Under the pieces are notes generated by a model. That model saw only the letters and a program-made list of their open reading frames with translations. It did no database searches and had not been told where the DNA came from. DNA of 64,000 bases, taken from contig NZ_CM002917.1 of assembly GCF_000154705.2 (NCBI RefSeq), positions 434,001-498,000 of the forward strand, read 5' to 3'. The position numbers and the translations under genes were made by a program. The stretch is from Hoeflea phototrophica DFL-43 (GTDB lineage: Bacteria > Pseudomonadota > Alphaproteobacteria > Rhizobiales > Rhizobiaceae). This document shows, in pieces, positions 35,629-43,834 of this stretch. Numbering within the stretch: the stretch's first letter is position 1; each line of letters begins with the position of its first letter.

Positions 35629-36024
35629 CTAGAGATAGCGTCCGGCGCGTTGAAGCACTTCGATCTGGTACCCGTCCGGGTCGGCGATGAAGAAGAAACG
35701 CGCAATCACCTCGCCGGCTGGGGCAAAGTCAACAAGTTTGCGCGGGTTCAAGTTGAGCTTGGTCAGACGTGCATGCTCGCTGTTGACGTCGTCGACCGAA
35801 AACGCCAGATGCCCATAGCCGTCGCCCAGATCATAGGGTTCGGTCCTGCCTTTGTTGACAGTCAACTCAAGCTCGAAACCTGTCTCAGAATTGCTGAGAT
35901 AGATGAGGGTGAAATTGTCGAAATCCAGCCGGTCGGCGATGTCCAGACCGAACGCGGTTTTGTAAAATTCGACAGAGCGCGCTTCATCGAGCACGCGGAT
36001 CATGCTGTGAATGGCCTTGGCCAT
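35629..36024 (-). CDS. VOC-family protein, glyoxalase I (lactoylglutathione lyase)-like
   Basis: 131 residues forming two beta-alpha-beta-beta-beta halves. SMIRVLDEARSVEFYKTAFGLDIADR is the first half, ELELTVNKG contributes a ligand glutamate, GYGHLAFSVDDV a histidine and GYQIEVLQRAG the terminal glutamate. Those are glyoxalase I metal ligands. The role is detoxification of methylglyoxal as the glutathione adduct, or a related VOC reaction. It is 92 bp upstream of the GMC/subunit-3 pair and may share their transcript. A GGGAG ribosome site precedes the start. Confidence 0.82.
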   Translation of the reverse strand: MAKAIHSMIRVLDEARSVEFYKTAFGLDIADRLDFDNFTLIYLSNSETGFELELTVNKGRTEPYDLGDGYGHLAFSVDDVNSEHARLTKLNLNPRKLVDFAPAGEVIARFFFIADPDGYQIEVLQRAGRYL

Positions 36025-36110
36025 GGTCGCTCCCGTGTGGTTTCAGACTTTATGACAGTCTGCAACCGTTTGAGGCGATGTGGGTAGTAGTTGTATACTA
36101 CGGCTGTGGG

Positions 36111-36404
36111 TTACTCCGCAGCGATCAGCTGATCGCTGTTCATGCTGTTGTTCTCTAGGTAAACGAGACAGCAGCAGCGCAGCAGCGATGCGAAATTTTT
36201 CGGTTCGCCATGCAGTTCCAGCACTTCAGAATGCAGTTTGGACATGAACACCGGGGTCGTCATGCCCTGGGAATCTGCCAGTTCGTCCAGAATGCCCCAG
36301 AAGGTTCGTTCAAGACGAATTGACGTGCTTTGACCATTGAGTCGGAGTCGCCGAGTGACCTGCTCATACCGTGTCGGGTCCTGACCTGCGAACATCTTGC
36401 ACAT
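36111..36404 (-). CDS. Ribbon-helix-helix domain protein (RHH_4-like)
   Basis: 97 residues from the ATG at 36404, fixed by a strong AAGGAGGAG ribosome site. The core RLRLNGQSTSIRLERTFWGILDELADSQGMTTPVFMSKLHSEV is a beta-strand followed by two helices, as in RHH_4 proteins found in Rhizobiales. It starts MCKMFAGQDPTRYE, a conserved opening in that family. A late CCC run (about 77-79) is odd. Probable function is as a DNA-binding protein of unknown target. It is divergent from the SOS cassette and shares its 200-bp upstream region. Confidence 0.75.
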   Translation of the reverse strand: MCKMFAGQDPTRYEQVTRRLRLNGQSTSIRLERTFWGILDELADSQGMTTPVFMSKLHSEVLELHGEPKNFASLLRCCCLVYLENNSMNSDQLIAAE

Positions 36405-36482
36405 GTTTTTCTCCTCCTTGGCGGCTTGATCATTGAAGCGTTCCTCCCGCCAGTTGTTGATTGTGAAACAGTCGGGGTGCAT

Positions 36483-36508
36483 TTGCCAAGTGCTGTTGCC
36501 AAGTGCTG
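36483..36508. repeat. Tandem 13-bp duplication in the RHH / imuA divergent gap
   Basis: The 13-bp unit TTGCCAAGTGCTG occurs twice head to tail (36483-36495 and 36496-36508). It lies in the intergenic region between the ribbon-helix-helix gene and imuA, outside both coding regions. Confidence 0.85.
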
Positions 36509-36577
36509 TTGGCGGAAAGTGATCTGGCCTGACTTCAAACAGCCGATTGACTCTCACCCTGGATTCGTCGTTTATTA

Positions 36578-36592
36578 GAACATAACAAGAAC
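36578..36592. promoter_or_regulatory. LexA box (GAAC-N7-GAAC) upstream of imuA
   Basis: GAAC at 36578-36581 and GAAC at 36589-36592 are exactly 7 bp apart. This is the reverse reading of the alphaproteobacterial SOS box GTTC-N7-GTTC. It ends 13 bp before the imuA start codon, so LexA would block transcription initiation of the mutagenesis cassette until DNA damage. Confidence 0.88.
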
Positions 36593-36605
36593 ATTAAGGT
36601 GTGAC

Positions 36606-37484
36606 ATGGACCTTGCACGGCTGCGGGCCGCGACAGATATTTTGCAGGCGCACAACAGCGCGCAGTCCGCACACGGCCACTCTCAAGCCGTGTTTCAGGC
36701 CTCGCAGCTGGCTCTGGGGGCTGCCGGTGCCGACCGCTGCCTGGAGGGCGGGCTCGCCTGTGGCGGGCTGCATGAGCTGCGCTGTGCTCTTGCCCGCGAC
36801 ATTGGCGCTGGAGCGGGATTTGCGCTCGGGCTTGCGGCGCGCGCATCCGCGAACACGCACAGCGGCGCGGGCAGGATCGTCTGGGTCAATGATCCCGCAG
36901 CCCGTGGCGATGGCGGCGGACTGTTTCCCGCGGGCCTCGCCCAGTACGGGCTTGATCCTTCGGCGCTGACGCTTGTCGAACCGCGCGATCTGCAGGGCGC
37001 AATGTGGGCGGCTGACGAGGCGGCGGGCTGTGCCGGTCTTGCGGCAATGGTGTTTCACATAAGGGGCAACCCGGCGCGGTTCGACATCACGGCAACGCGG
37101 CGGCTGATGCTGCGGGCGCGCGAAAAAGGGGTGCTGGCGCTGGTCCTGCGACAGAGCGGGGAGGAGGAGGCAACGGCGGCAGTGACGCGTTGGCGGGTGC
37201 AGTCGCATGTTTCAGGGGTGGATGAACTTGATCACAAGCGCGTGGGGGCAATGCGGCTGTCCCTCACGCTGGAACGAAACCGCGCCGGACGCACCGGCCA
37301 CTGGCTTTTAGCCTGGAACCCCAAGACCCGAGTGTTTGACCATGCCGCAGACCATCCCGACATCCAAAACGCACCGCCAGCGGTTTCTCTCCATCGCCTT
37401 CACCCATCTGCCAACCGACAGGATCCAGCGGCTGCGATGGGGCAAGTCCTGGATCACCGACAGGATTTCGGACGCGCATCCTGA
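36606..37484 (+). CDS. imuA: SOS mutagenesis protein ImuA
   Basis: 292 residues, a RecA-like fold without full ATPase motifs. LEGGLACGGLHELRCA (about 43-58) and AGFALGLAARASANTHSGAGRIVWVNDPAA are typical of ImuA N-terminal parts, and RLMLRAREKGVLALVLRQSG of the core. It acts with ImuB and DnaE2 in damage-induced translesion synthesis. The conserved domain ends near GHWLLAWNPKTRVFDH, and the last 48 or so residues overlap imuB by 143 bp in another frame, unusually long for this pair. A ribosome site AAGGTG precedes the start, and the LexA box is at 36578-36592. Confidence 0.9.
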   Translation: MDLARLRAATDILQAHNSAQSAHGHSQAVFQASQLALGAAGADRCLEGGLACGGLHELRCALARDIGAGAGFALGLAARASANTHSGAGRIVWVNDPAARGDGGGLFPAGLAQYGLDPSALTLVEPRDLQGAMWAADEAAGCAGLAAMVFHIRGNPARFDITATRRLMLRAREKGVLALVLRQSGEEEATAAVTRWRVQSHVSGVDELDHKRVGAMRLSLTLERNRAGRTGHWLLAWNPKTRVFDHAADHPDIQNAPPAVSLHRLHPSANRQDPAAAMGQVLDHRQDFGRAS

Positions 37485-39030
37485 GACGCAGCCTCTCGTC
37501 GTTACCGGCACGGTCAAGAACGCCATTCGCATTCTTGCGCTCGACAGCCGTGCTCGCGCACATGGCATCCGCAAGGGGCAGTCGCTCAGCGATGCCCGCG
37601 CACTGGTCCACGATCTCGATTGCCATCAGGCCGATGCTGACGCCGATCATGCCGCGTTGCTTCGGATTGCAAGCTGGTGCGAACGTTACACACCACTGGT
37701 CGGGCTCGGGGCCAATCCGGATGCGGAGAGGGAGACGGGCGTTGGAGGTGACCATGGCCTGTTCATGGACATCACCGGATGCGCCCATCTCATGGGCGGT
37801 GAGGCAGCCCTCGTCGCTGACCTCGAAGCCCGGCTTCTGGCCCAGGGCTTTCACGCAAGGCTGTGCCTGGCCGACACGCCGGGCGCGGCCTGGGCGATGG
37901 CGCGCCATGGTGCAGCCAGGATCATTTCCGAGGACAGCCATGGCGAGGCGATCCTGCCTTTGAGCCTGAGTGGCCTGCGGCTTCAACCCGCGCTGGTCGC
38001 CTCGCTCGGGCGCGTCGGGCTCAAGACCATCGGCTGCATCACCAGCCTGCCGCGCGCACCGCTCGCCGCCCGCTTCGGCGCCGGGCTGATGCAGCGGCTC
38101 GATCAGGCGCTGGGCCGGGAGACGGAAGCCATCTCGCCTCTTATGCCGGTGGCAGAGCTTTCCACCGAGCGCCGTTTCGCCGATCCCGTGACCCATCATG
38201 ATGCGGTCACTCATGTCATCAGTGCGCTTGCCGCCGCCATGATCGAGCCGCTCGAGCGCCGTGGTCTCGGCATCCGCCGCTGCCGGCTTCGGCTGTTCCG
38301 AGTTGATGGCCATGTCGCAGCCCTTGAGGTGCAGACGGCACGGCCTCTGCGCGACGCCCGCATGATCGAGCGATTGTTTGCCGAACGCCTCGCCGGGCTG
38401 CATGAGGATCTCGATGCTGGCTTTGGCTTCGACCTGATCCGGCTCGATATCCTGCACGCCGATCCGTTCGAGGCGGCGCAGGGCGATATGGTCGCGGGCG
38501 GCAGGGCGAGCGAGGGCCATGACGCACTGGTCGACCGGCTCGGCGCAAGGCTTGGCCTCGACCGGGTGCAACGCTTCGTCATGGCCGACACCCATATCCC
38601 CGAGCGCAGCTTCGCCCGCATACAGGTTGCCCGTCTCAACGGCGGTCCGGGAAACGGCTCCGGCCGCTGGTCAGGTGCCCATGCCACCGCGCTGGCCATG
38701 GAGCTGCTGCCCGATCAGGTGGAGCCCGATCCGCTCATCACCCGGCCGCTGATCCTGTTTGACCGGCCCGAACTGCTCAGCACCATCGCCGAGGTCCCCG
38801 ATGGCCCGCCGCTCAGGTTCCGCTGGCGTGGCGTGGCCTATGAGGTGGCGCGCGCCCAAGGGCCCGAGCGTATCGCCTGCGAATGGTGGCGCGACGGGCG
38901 CGGTGCGCGCACCCGCGATTACTTCCGTGTCGAGGACCGTCAGGGCTACCGGTTCTGGATGTTCCGGCACGGGCTTTACGGGCGCGAAACCAATGAACCA
39001 GCCTGGTACATGCACGGGCTGTTTGCATGA
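37342..39030 (+). CDS. imuB: Y-family polymerase-like protein ImuB
   Basis: 562 residues from the ATG at 37342 (a TTG two codons earlier is possible). RFLSIAFTHLPTDRIQRLRW corresponds to the start of the Y-family palm, but the metal-binding acidic residues of active Y polymerases are not in their normal motif, as is usual for ImuB. HLMGGEAALVADLEARLLAQGF and RVGLKTIGCITSLPRAPLAARFG (HhH/thumb) and the little-finger region follow. The C-terminal part FRWRGVAYEVARAQGPERI is the ImuB tail. ImuB bridges the beta-clamp and DnaE2. The stop overlaps the dnaE2 start as ATGA. Confidence 0.92.
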   Translation: MPQTIPTSKTHRQRFLSIAFTHLPTDRIQRLRWGKSWITDRISDAHPETQPLVVTGTVKNAIRILALDSRARAHGIRKGQSLSDARALVHDLDCHQADADADHAALLRIASWCERYTPLVGLGANPDAERETGVGGDHGLFMDITGCAHLMGGEAALVADLEARLLAQGFHARLCLADTPGAAWAMARHGAARIISEDSHGEAILPLSLSGLRLQPALVASLGRVGLKTIGCITSLPRAPLAARFGAGLMQRLDQALGRETEAISPLMPVAELSTERRFADPVTHHDAVTHVISALAAAMIEPLERRGLGIRRCRLRLFRVDGHVAALEVQTARPLRDARMIERLFAERLAGLHEDLDAGFGFDLIRLDILHADPFEAAQGDMVAGGRASEGHDALVDRLGARLGLDRVQRFVMADTHIPERSFARIQVARLNGGPGNGSGRWSGAHATALAMELLPDQVEPDPLITRPLILFDRPELLSTIAEVPDGPPLRFRWRGVAYEVARAQGPERIACEWWRDGRGARTRDYFRVEDRQGYRFWMFRHGLYGRETNEPAWYMHGLFA

Positions 39031-42000
39031 GGAACAGCCCGCCAACCCGGAATGCCCCGATGCCGGACCCGGCCTATGTCGAGCTCGCCGCCGCCAGCAA
39101 TTTCTCCTTTCTGCGCGGCGCGTCGCACACCGAGGAGCTGGTGGTGCAGGCCGCGCGGCTGGGACTTGGCGGGATAGCGCTCACCGACCGCAATTCGCTG
39201 GCTGGCGTGGTGCGCGGTCATATGGCGGCGAAGGAAGCGGGGCTTGCCTTCGCGGTCGGGTGCCGGCTCGTCTTCATGGATGGAACGCCCGACATTCTGG
39301 TCTGGCCCGAGGATCGTGCGGCTTACGGAAATCTGTGTGAGCTGCTGACCCTGGGCAAACGCCGCGCGCCCAAGGGCGAATGTCATCTCACGCTTGAGGA
39401 TTGCCTCGCCCATGGCCGCGGGCTGCTGATGGCCCTGGTGCCGCCCGCTGCCGGGAGTGACCGGATGAAGGCCTTGCCCCCGGTGCTGGAGCGGTTGCGC
39501 ACAGCCTTCCCTGATCATCTCCATCTCGCGCTGACCCGTCATCACGGGCCGGATGATCAGCGCCACATGGCTGCCATTGCCCGATTGGCACAGACCCATG
39601 ATGTGCCGTTGGTGGCGATTGGCGACGTGCTGTATCACGCGCCTGAGCGTCGGCCGTTGCAGGATGTGCTGACCTGCATCCGCGAGCGCGAGACCCTGGC
39701 CACGATTGGCACCCGTCTCAAGCCCAATGCCGAGCGGCATCTGCGCTCCCATGCCGAGATGCTGCATCTGTTCAAGGGCTATGAGCAGGCTGTGGCGCAA
39801 GCAGCAAAACTGTTCGCCCGCATCTGCTTCTCGCTGGATGAATTGCGCTATCAATATCCCGACGCGCCCTTGTTCGAGGCACTTAGCTCCGAGCCGCTGC
39901 CAGCGCAGGAGGCACTCGAGAGACTCACCGCCATCGGGCTGAAGAAACGCTATCCCGACGGCACCCCTGAGAAAGTGCTCAAGGCCATCGCCCATGAGCT
40001 GCGGCTGATCCGCAAACTCGATTATGCGCCCTATTTTCTCACCGTCTATGACATTGTCCGCTTTGCCCGCTCGCAAGATATCCTCTGCCAGGGGCGCGGC
40101 TCGGCCGCCAATTCAGCCGTCTGTTATTGTCTCGAAATCACCGAGGTGAACCCCGGCAAGGTTGATCTGCTGTTCGAACGTTTCATCTCTGAGGAGCGCA
40201 ACGAGCCGCCCGACATCGATGTCGATTTCGAGCATGAGCGGCGCGAGGAGGTGATCCAGTACATCTACGAAAAATACGGTCGCGACCGGGCCGGGCTGGC
40301 GGCCACTGTGATCACCTACCGGGCGCGCTCGGCAATCCGTGAGGTGGGAAAGGTGTTTGGCCTGTCCAACGATGCCATCGCCGCCATCTCCGGCACCAAA
40401 TGGGGCGGCTGGTCACGCGAGGTTGATCCCGAAGATGCGCGCCGCGCGGGGCTAGATCCCGCCGACAAGCATCTGGCGCAGATGCTGGATCTGGCAAGCC
40501 AGATCACCGGCTTCCCGCGCCACCTCTCCCAGCATGTCGGCGGCTTTGTCATCACCCGCGACAAGCTCTCCTCACTGATCCCGATCGAGAATGCGGCGAT
40601 GGAGGACCGCACCATTGTCGAGTGGGACAAGGATGATCTCGAAAGCCTCGGCATGCTCAAGATCGATGTCCTGGCGCTCGGCATGCTGACCTGCATCCGC
40701 AAGGCCTTCGATTTTCTCGACACCCATTATGGCCGCCGTGAAACGCTCGCCTCATTGCCTGATGGCGACCGTGCCACCTATGACATGATCTGCCGCGCTG
40801 ACACGATTGGCGTCTTCCAGATCGAAAGCCGGGCGCAGATGTCGATGCTGCCGCGGCTCAGGCCGCGCTGCTATTATGATCTTGTGATCGAGGTGGCGAT
40901 CGTCCGTCCCGGGCCGATCCAGGGCGATATGGTGCATCCTTACTTGCGCCGGAGACAGGGCAGGGAGCCGGTCTCCTTTCCCAAGCCGGAACTTGAGGCA
41001 GTGCTTGGCAAGACGCTCGGCGTGCCACTGTTTCAGGAGCAGGCGATGAACATTGCCATCGTCGCCGGTGGTTTTTCGCCGGGCGAGGCCGACAAGCTGC
41101 GCCGCGCCATGGCCACGTTTCGCCGGGTCGGTACCATCGGCTCATTCCAGAAGAAGATGGTCGAGGGCATGCTCAGAAATGGCTATGAGCGCGAGTTCGC
41201 CGAGCATTGCTTCCGCCAGATCGAGGGGTTTGGCGAATATGGCTTTCCAGAAAGCCATGCCGCAAGCTTCGCCCTGCTGGTCTATGTTTCCTGCTGGCTC
41301 AAGTGCCATTATCCGGATGTGTTTTGCGCCGCCATTCTCAACTCCCAGCCGATGGGGTTCTATGCCCCGGCGCAACTGATCCGCGACGCCCGCGAGCATG
41401 GTGTCGAAATCAGGCCCGTCGACATCAATTTTTCAAGCTGGGACGCTCTACTAGAGCCGGATGCGAACCCGCAGCCGGTCTCACAGCGCCATCACGACAT
41501 GGCAGATGTCATGAAGCACAGCCATGCGGTGCGGCTGGGGTTGAGGCAGGTCAAGGGATTCGGCAAGGCGGATGCGGCAATGCTGGTCGACAAGCGCGGG
41601 CGTGGCTATGACAGCGTGCGCGATCTGTGGATGCGCTCGGGCCTGTCGCGGCGCGCCATCGAGCAATTGGCCGAGGCTGATTGTTTCCGCTCCATCGGGC
41701 TTGAGCGCCGTGATGCCATTTGGGCGGTCAAGGCGCTCGATCCGCTTTCGAGCGCCGAGCGGCTGCCTTTGTTCGCCATCGCTGACACAAGCAACCTGCA
41801 ACGCGAACCTGACATTGATCTGCCGCCGATGCCGCTGGGCGAGCAGGTGATCAATGATTACCAGTCGCTGTCCTTTTCACTGAAGGCCCATCCGATTTCG
41901 TTCCTGCGTGCCAACCTCGCCCGCTCGGGCTTCAGGCACAATATGGATCTGGCCGGGATCCGCAGCGGCGTCAGGGTCAAGGTTGCGGGCCTGGTGCTGG

Positions 42001-42431
42001 TCAGGCAGCGACCGGGCTCGGCCAAGGGTGTGGTGTTTGAAACCATCGAAGACGAGACCGGTGTCGCCAACATCATCGTCTGGCCCAAGGTGTTCGAGAA
42101 ATTTCGCGCCATCGTACTTGGAAGCCGCTGCGTCGGCGTGCGCGGCAAGCTGCAGAATGAGGAGGGCGTCATTCATGTGGTGGCCGATGAACTTGAAGAC
42201 CTGACCCCGGCAATGGCGCAGATTTCCGACATGGCCGACCAGATGGGCGGCCTCGCCAATGCCGATGAGGTCCGCCGCCCGATTGAGGACACAAGGGCGC
42301 AGGAGCGAAAGCCTGCCGCCAAGATCGTCCGGTTGATCCGCGATGCGCCGGAACTGCGCCGCGACTACGAGCAACTGGCAACGTCTCGCACCGCAATTCA
42401 GGCACTGCCCAAGGGCCGCAATTTCCATTGA
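39027..42431 (+). CDS. dnaE2: Error-prone DNA polymerase III alpha subunit DnaE2
   Basis: 1134 residues. The N-terminal PHP domain begins YVELAAASNFSFLRGASHTEEL. The palm contains GRGSAANSAVCYCLEITEVNP and the catalytic PDIDVDFEHERREEVIQYIY (about 391-410). TIGVFQIESRAQMSMLPRLRP and the HhH-containing FGEYGFPESHAASFALLVYVS segment follow, with the OB-fold near the end (GLVLVRQRPGSAKGVVFETIED). Length and motifs match the DnaE2 clade, which does damage-induced translesion synthesis with ImuA and ImuB. The ATG at 39027 overlaps the imuB stop; a second ATG at 39060 is less likely. Confidence 0.96.
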   Translation: MRNSPPTRNAPMPDPAYVELAAASNFSFLRGASHTEELVVQAARLGLGGIALTDRNSLAGVVRGHMAAKEAGLAFAVGCRLVFMDGTPDILVWPEDRAAYGNLCELLTLGKRRAPKGECHLTLEDCLAHGRGLLMALVPPAAGSDRMKALPPVLERLRTAFPDHLHLALTRHHGPDDQRHMAAIARLAQTHDVPLVAIGDVLYHAPERRPLQDVLTCIRERETLATIGTRLKPNAERHLRSHAEMLHLFKGYEQAVAQAAKLFARICFSLDELRYQYPDAPLFEALSSEPLPAQEALERLTAIGLKKRYPDGTPEKVLKAIAHELRLIRKLDYAPYFLTVYDIVRFARSQDILCQGRGSAANSAVCYCLEITEVNPGKVDLLFERFISEERNEPPDIDVDFEHERREEVIQYIYEKYGRDRAGLAATVITYRARSAIREVGKVFGLSNDAIAAISGTKWGGWSREVDPEDARRAGLDPADKHLAQMLDLASQITGFPRHLSQHVGGFVITRDKLSSLIPIENAAMEDRTIVEWDKDDLESLGMLKIDVLALGMLTCIRKAFDFLDTHYGRRETLASLPDGDRATYDMICRADTIGVFQIESRAQMSMLPRLRPRCYYDLVIEVAIVRPGPIQGDMVHPYLRRRQGREPVSFPKPELEAVLGKTLGVPLFQEQAMNIAIVAGGFSPGEADKLRRAMATFRRVGTIGSFQKKMVEGMLRNGYEREFAEHCFRQIEGFGEYGFPESHAASFALLVYVSCWLKCHYPDVFCAAILNSQPMGFYAPAQLIRDAREHGVEIRPVDINFSSWDALLEPDANPQPVSQRHHDMADVMKHSHAVRLGLRQVKGFGKADAAMLVDKRGRGYDSVRDLWMRSGLSRRAIEQLAEADCFRSIGLERRDAIWAVKALDPLSSAERLPLFAIADTSNLQREPDIDLPPMPLGEQVINDYQSLSFSLKAHPISFLRANLARSGFRHNMDLAGIRSGVRVKVAGLVLVRQRPGSAKGVVFETIEDETGVANIIVWPKVFEKFRAIVLGSRCVGVRGKLQNEEGVIHVVADELEDLTPAMAQISDMADQMGGLANADEVRRPIEDTRAQERKPAAKIVRLIRDAPELRRDYEQLATSRTAIQALPKGRNFH

Positions 42432-42473
42432 GAGGCATCTACGGCGTAACTGGACGTTCAGCTTGCCGGTTTC

Positions 42474-43493
42474 TTACGCGGCAGGTGGCGGCCCCAAAGT
42501 TCCGCGTTCGATAATCGCAGTTGGAATTTCCACTTGCCGCTCGACTGTCTCCTTGTTGATCAGCCGGAGCAGCATCTCCGCCGCCGCTTCACCCATGCGC
42601 CTGTGCGGCACCCGCACAGTGGTCAGCCCCGGATCGACGACGGCGGAAATGTCGATGTCGTCAAACCCGGTGATCGACACATCCTGCGGAACACGCAGCC
42701 CCATCTCGCGTGCCTTCTGCAAGGCGCCAACGGCAAGCACATCATTGCCGCACATCACGACCGTCGGGCGCGGGCTTGTTTCCATCAGCGCACCAAAGGC
42801 GTCAGCCCCGTTCTGAAACGCATATGGCGCCTCAATCACCCGAAGCGAACCATCGCCGATCCCTGCTGCTGCTATGGTTTGCCGCACACCAAGGATACGG
42901 GCGGCAGCACGGTCATTCATGTCGGAGATGCCACCGATCATGGCAATGCGCTGGTGGCCCTTCGCAATCACCATTTCGGTCAGTTTCGCGGCTGCAGCAG
43001 CATTGTCGAAACCCACGAAATATCCATCCGGTCCACCAAGGTTCCAGGCCCCGATATAGGGTACGCCGCGGCGGCGCAGATACTCGATGCTTGCCTCCGG
43101 CCGGGCGGAGCCGATCAGCAGAAGTCCGTCGGCGCCACGGCTGATCAGCGCTTCCATCTGCTCGCGCTCGCGCGCCGGATCGTATCCGGATGAGGCCACC
43201 AGCAAGGTCTTGCCTGCTTTGGTCAGCGCTTCCTGGAAAGATTGCAGACCGCGCGCAAAGATGGCGTTTTCCATAGTCGGGATGATGGCGCCAACCGTGT
43301 TGGTGCGCCGTGAGGCGAGCGCACGTCCGCCAAAGTCGGGCGTGTAGCCCAAGGATTGAACCGCCTCCATGACGCGTTGCCGCGTGGCTGGGATCACCTG
43401 GTTCGGGGAATTGAGACAACGCGAAACCGTTGCCGTCGACACCCCAGCCGCCCTGGCCACATCATCAAGTGTTGGTCTGGCAAATTCGCTCAT
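42474..43493 (-). CDS. LacI-family transcriptional regulator of the DHPS operon
   Basis: 339 residues from the ATG at 43493. The helix-turn-helix PTLDDVARAAGVSTATVSRCLN (7-28) and hinge helix are followed by a periplasmic-binding-protein-like sensor domain (GAIIPTMENAIFARGLQSFQEAL onward, LLIGSARP, AMIGGISDMNDRAAARILG, ITGFDDIDISAVVDPGLTTVRVPHRRMGEAA). It is divergent from the sulfonate-uptake and degradation operon, and two TGTAAGCGCTT palindromes lie in the gap. It is thus the probable repressor of that operon, with the sulfonate or an intermediate as inducer. An in-frame ATG at 43538 would place the operator next to the start. Confidence 0.93.
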   Translation of the reverse strand: MSEFARPTLDDVARAAGVSTATVSRCLNSPNQVIPATRQRVMEAVQSLGYTPDFGGRALASRRTNTVGAIIPTMENAIFARGLQSFQEALTKAGKTLLVASSGYDPAREREQMEALISRGADGLLLIGSARPEASIEYLRRRGVPYIGAWNLGGPDGYFVGFDNAAAAAKLTEMVIAKGHQRIAMIGGISDMNDRAAARILGVRQTIAAAGIGDGSLRVIEAPYAFQNGADAFGALMETSPRPTVVMCGNDVLAVGALQKAREMGLRVPQDVSITGFDDIDISAVVDPGLTTVRVPHRRMGEAAAEMLLRLINKETVERQVEIPTAIIERGTLGPPPAA

Positions 43494-43538
43494 CAATGCT
43501 CCTGGCGGCACTATACGAAGAAAATGCGCAATGGACAC

Positions 43539-43574
43539 TGTAAGCGCTTGCGCATCACCATGTAAGCGCTTACA
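43539..43574. promoter_or_regulatory. Two tandem LacI-type operators
   Basis: TGTAAGCGCTTGCG (43539-43552) and the perfect palindrome TGTAAGCGCTTACA (43561-43574) are spaced 22 bp apart, two helical turns, so two dimers would sit on the same face. The central AAGCGCTT is the classic LacI/GalR-family core. They lie between the LacI gene (minus) and the small membrane protein gene (plus). Confidence 0.85.
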
Positions 43575-43603
43575 CTGATCTTGTTGGAGCCTTGGGAGGG
43601 GTC

Positions 43604-43834
43604 ATGACACGATCAGGAAAATTGGCATTCTGGGTATCCGGGCTGTGTGCGACCGTCTTTTCGGTCGACGTGGTTGCTGGCGCATTTTTCCGCGCCGAAT
43701 TCCTGTCCGATGTTGCGCAGGCGGCGACGCTTGCGCTCTCCTGCAGTTTCTTTGTCGCCGGTCTGCTCTTCATAGAAGCGCACAACAAGGCCGGTGAGAA
43801 TTCAATCACGAATGGGGAGGAGGAAACCCGATGA
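43604..43834 (+). CDS. Small membrane protein at the head of the TRAP/DHPS operon
   Basis: 76 residues from the ATG at 43604, which has a GGGAGGGG ribosome site. Two hydrophobic segments are predicted, about 7-29 (LAFWVSGLCATVFSVDVVAGAFF) and 35-58 (DVAQAATLALSCSFFVAGLLFIEA), with a polar C-terminal tail NGEEETR. The stop overlaps the TRAP binding-protein start as ATGA, so it is translationally coupled. It is not a normal TRAP subunit and I do not recognise it. Its position suggests an accessory of the transporter or an independent inner-membrane protein. Confidence 0.7.
   Translation: MTRSGKLAFWVSGLCATVFSVDVVAGAFFRAEFLSDVAQAATLALSCSFFVAGLLFIEAHNKAGENSITNGEEETR

Noticed and set aside
36606..37484. 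Possibility that imuA is a pseudogene because it overlaps imuB by 143 bp
   Set aside because: The ImuA core is intact and followed by a normal imuB start; only its C-terminal tail runs on, so a functional gene is more likely.
37264..38595. Minus-strand frame of 443 codons opposite imuB
   Set aside because: Shadow of the imuB gene; composition is typical of antisense frames in GC-rich DNA.
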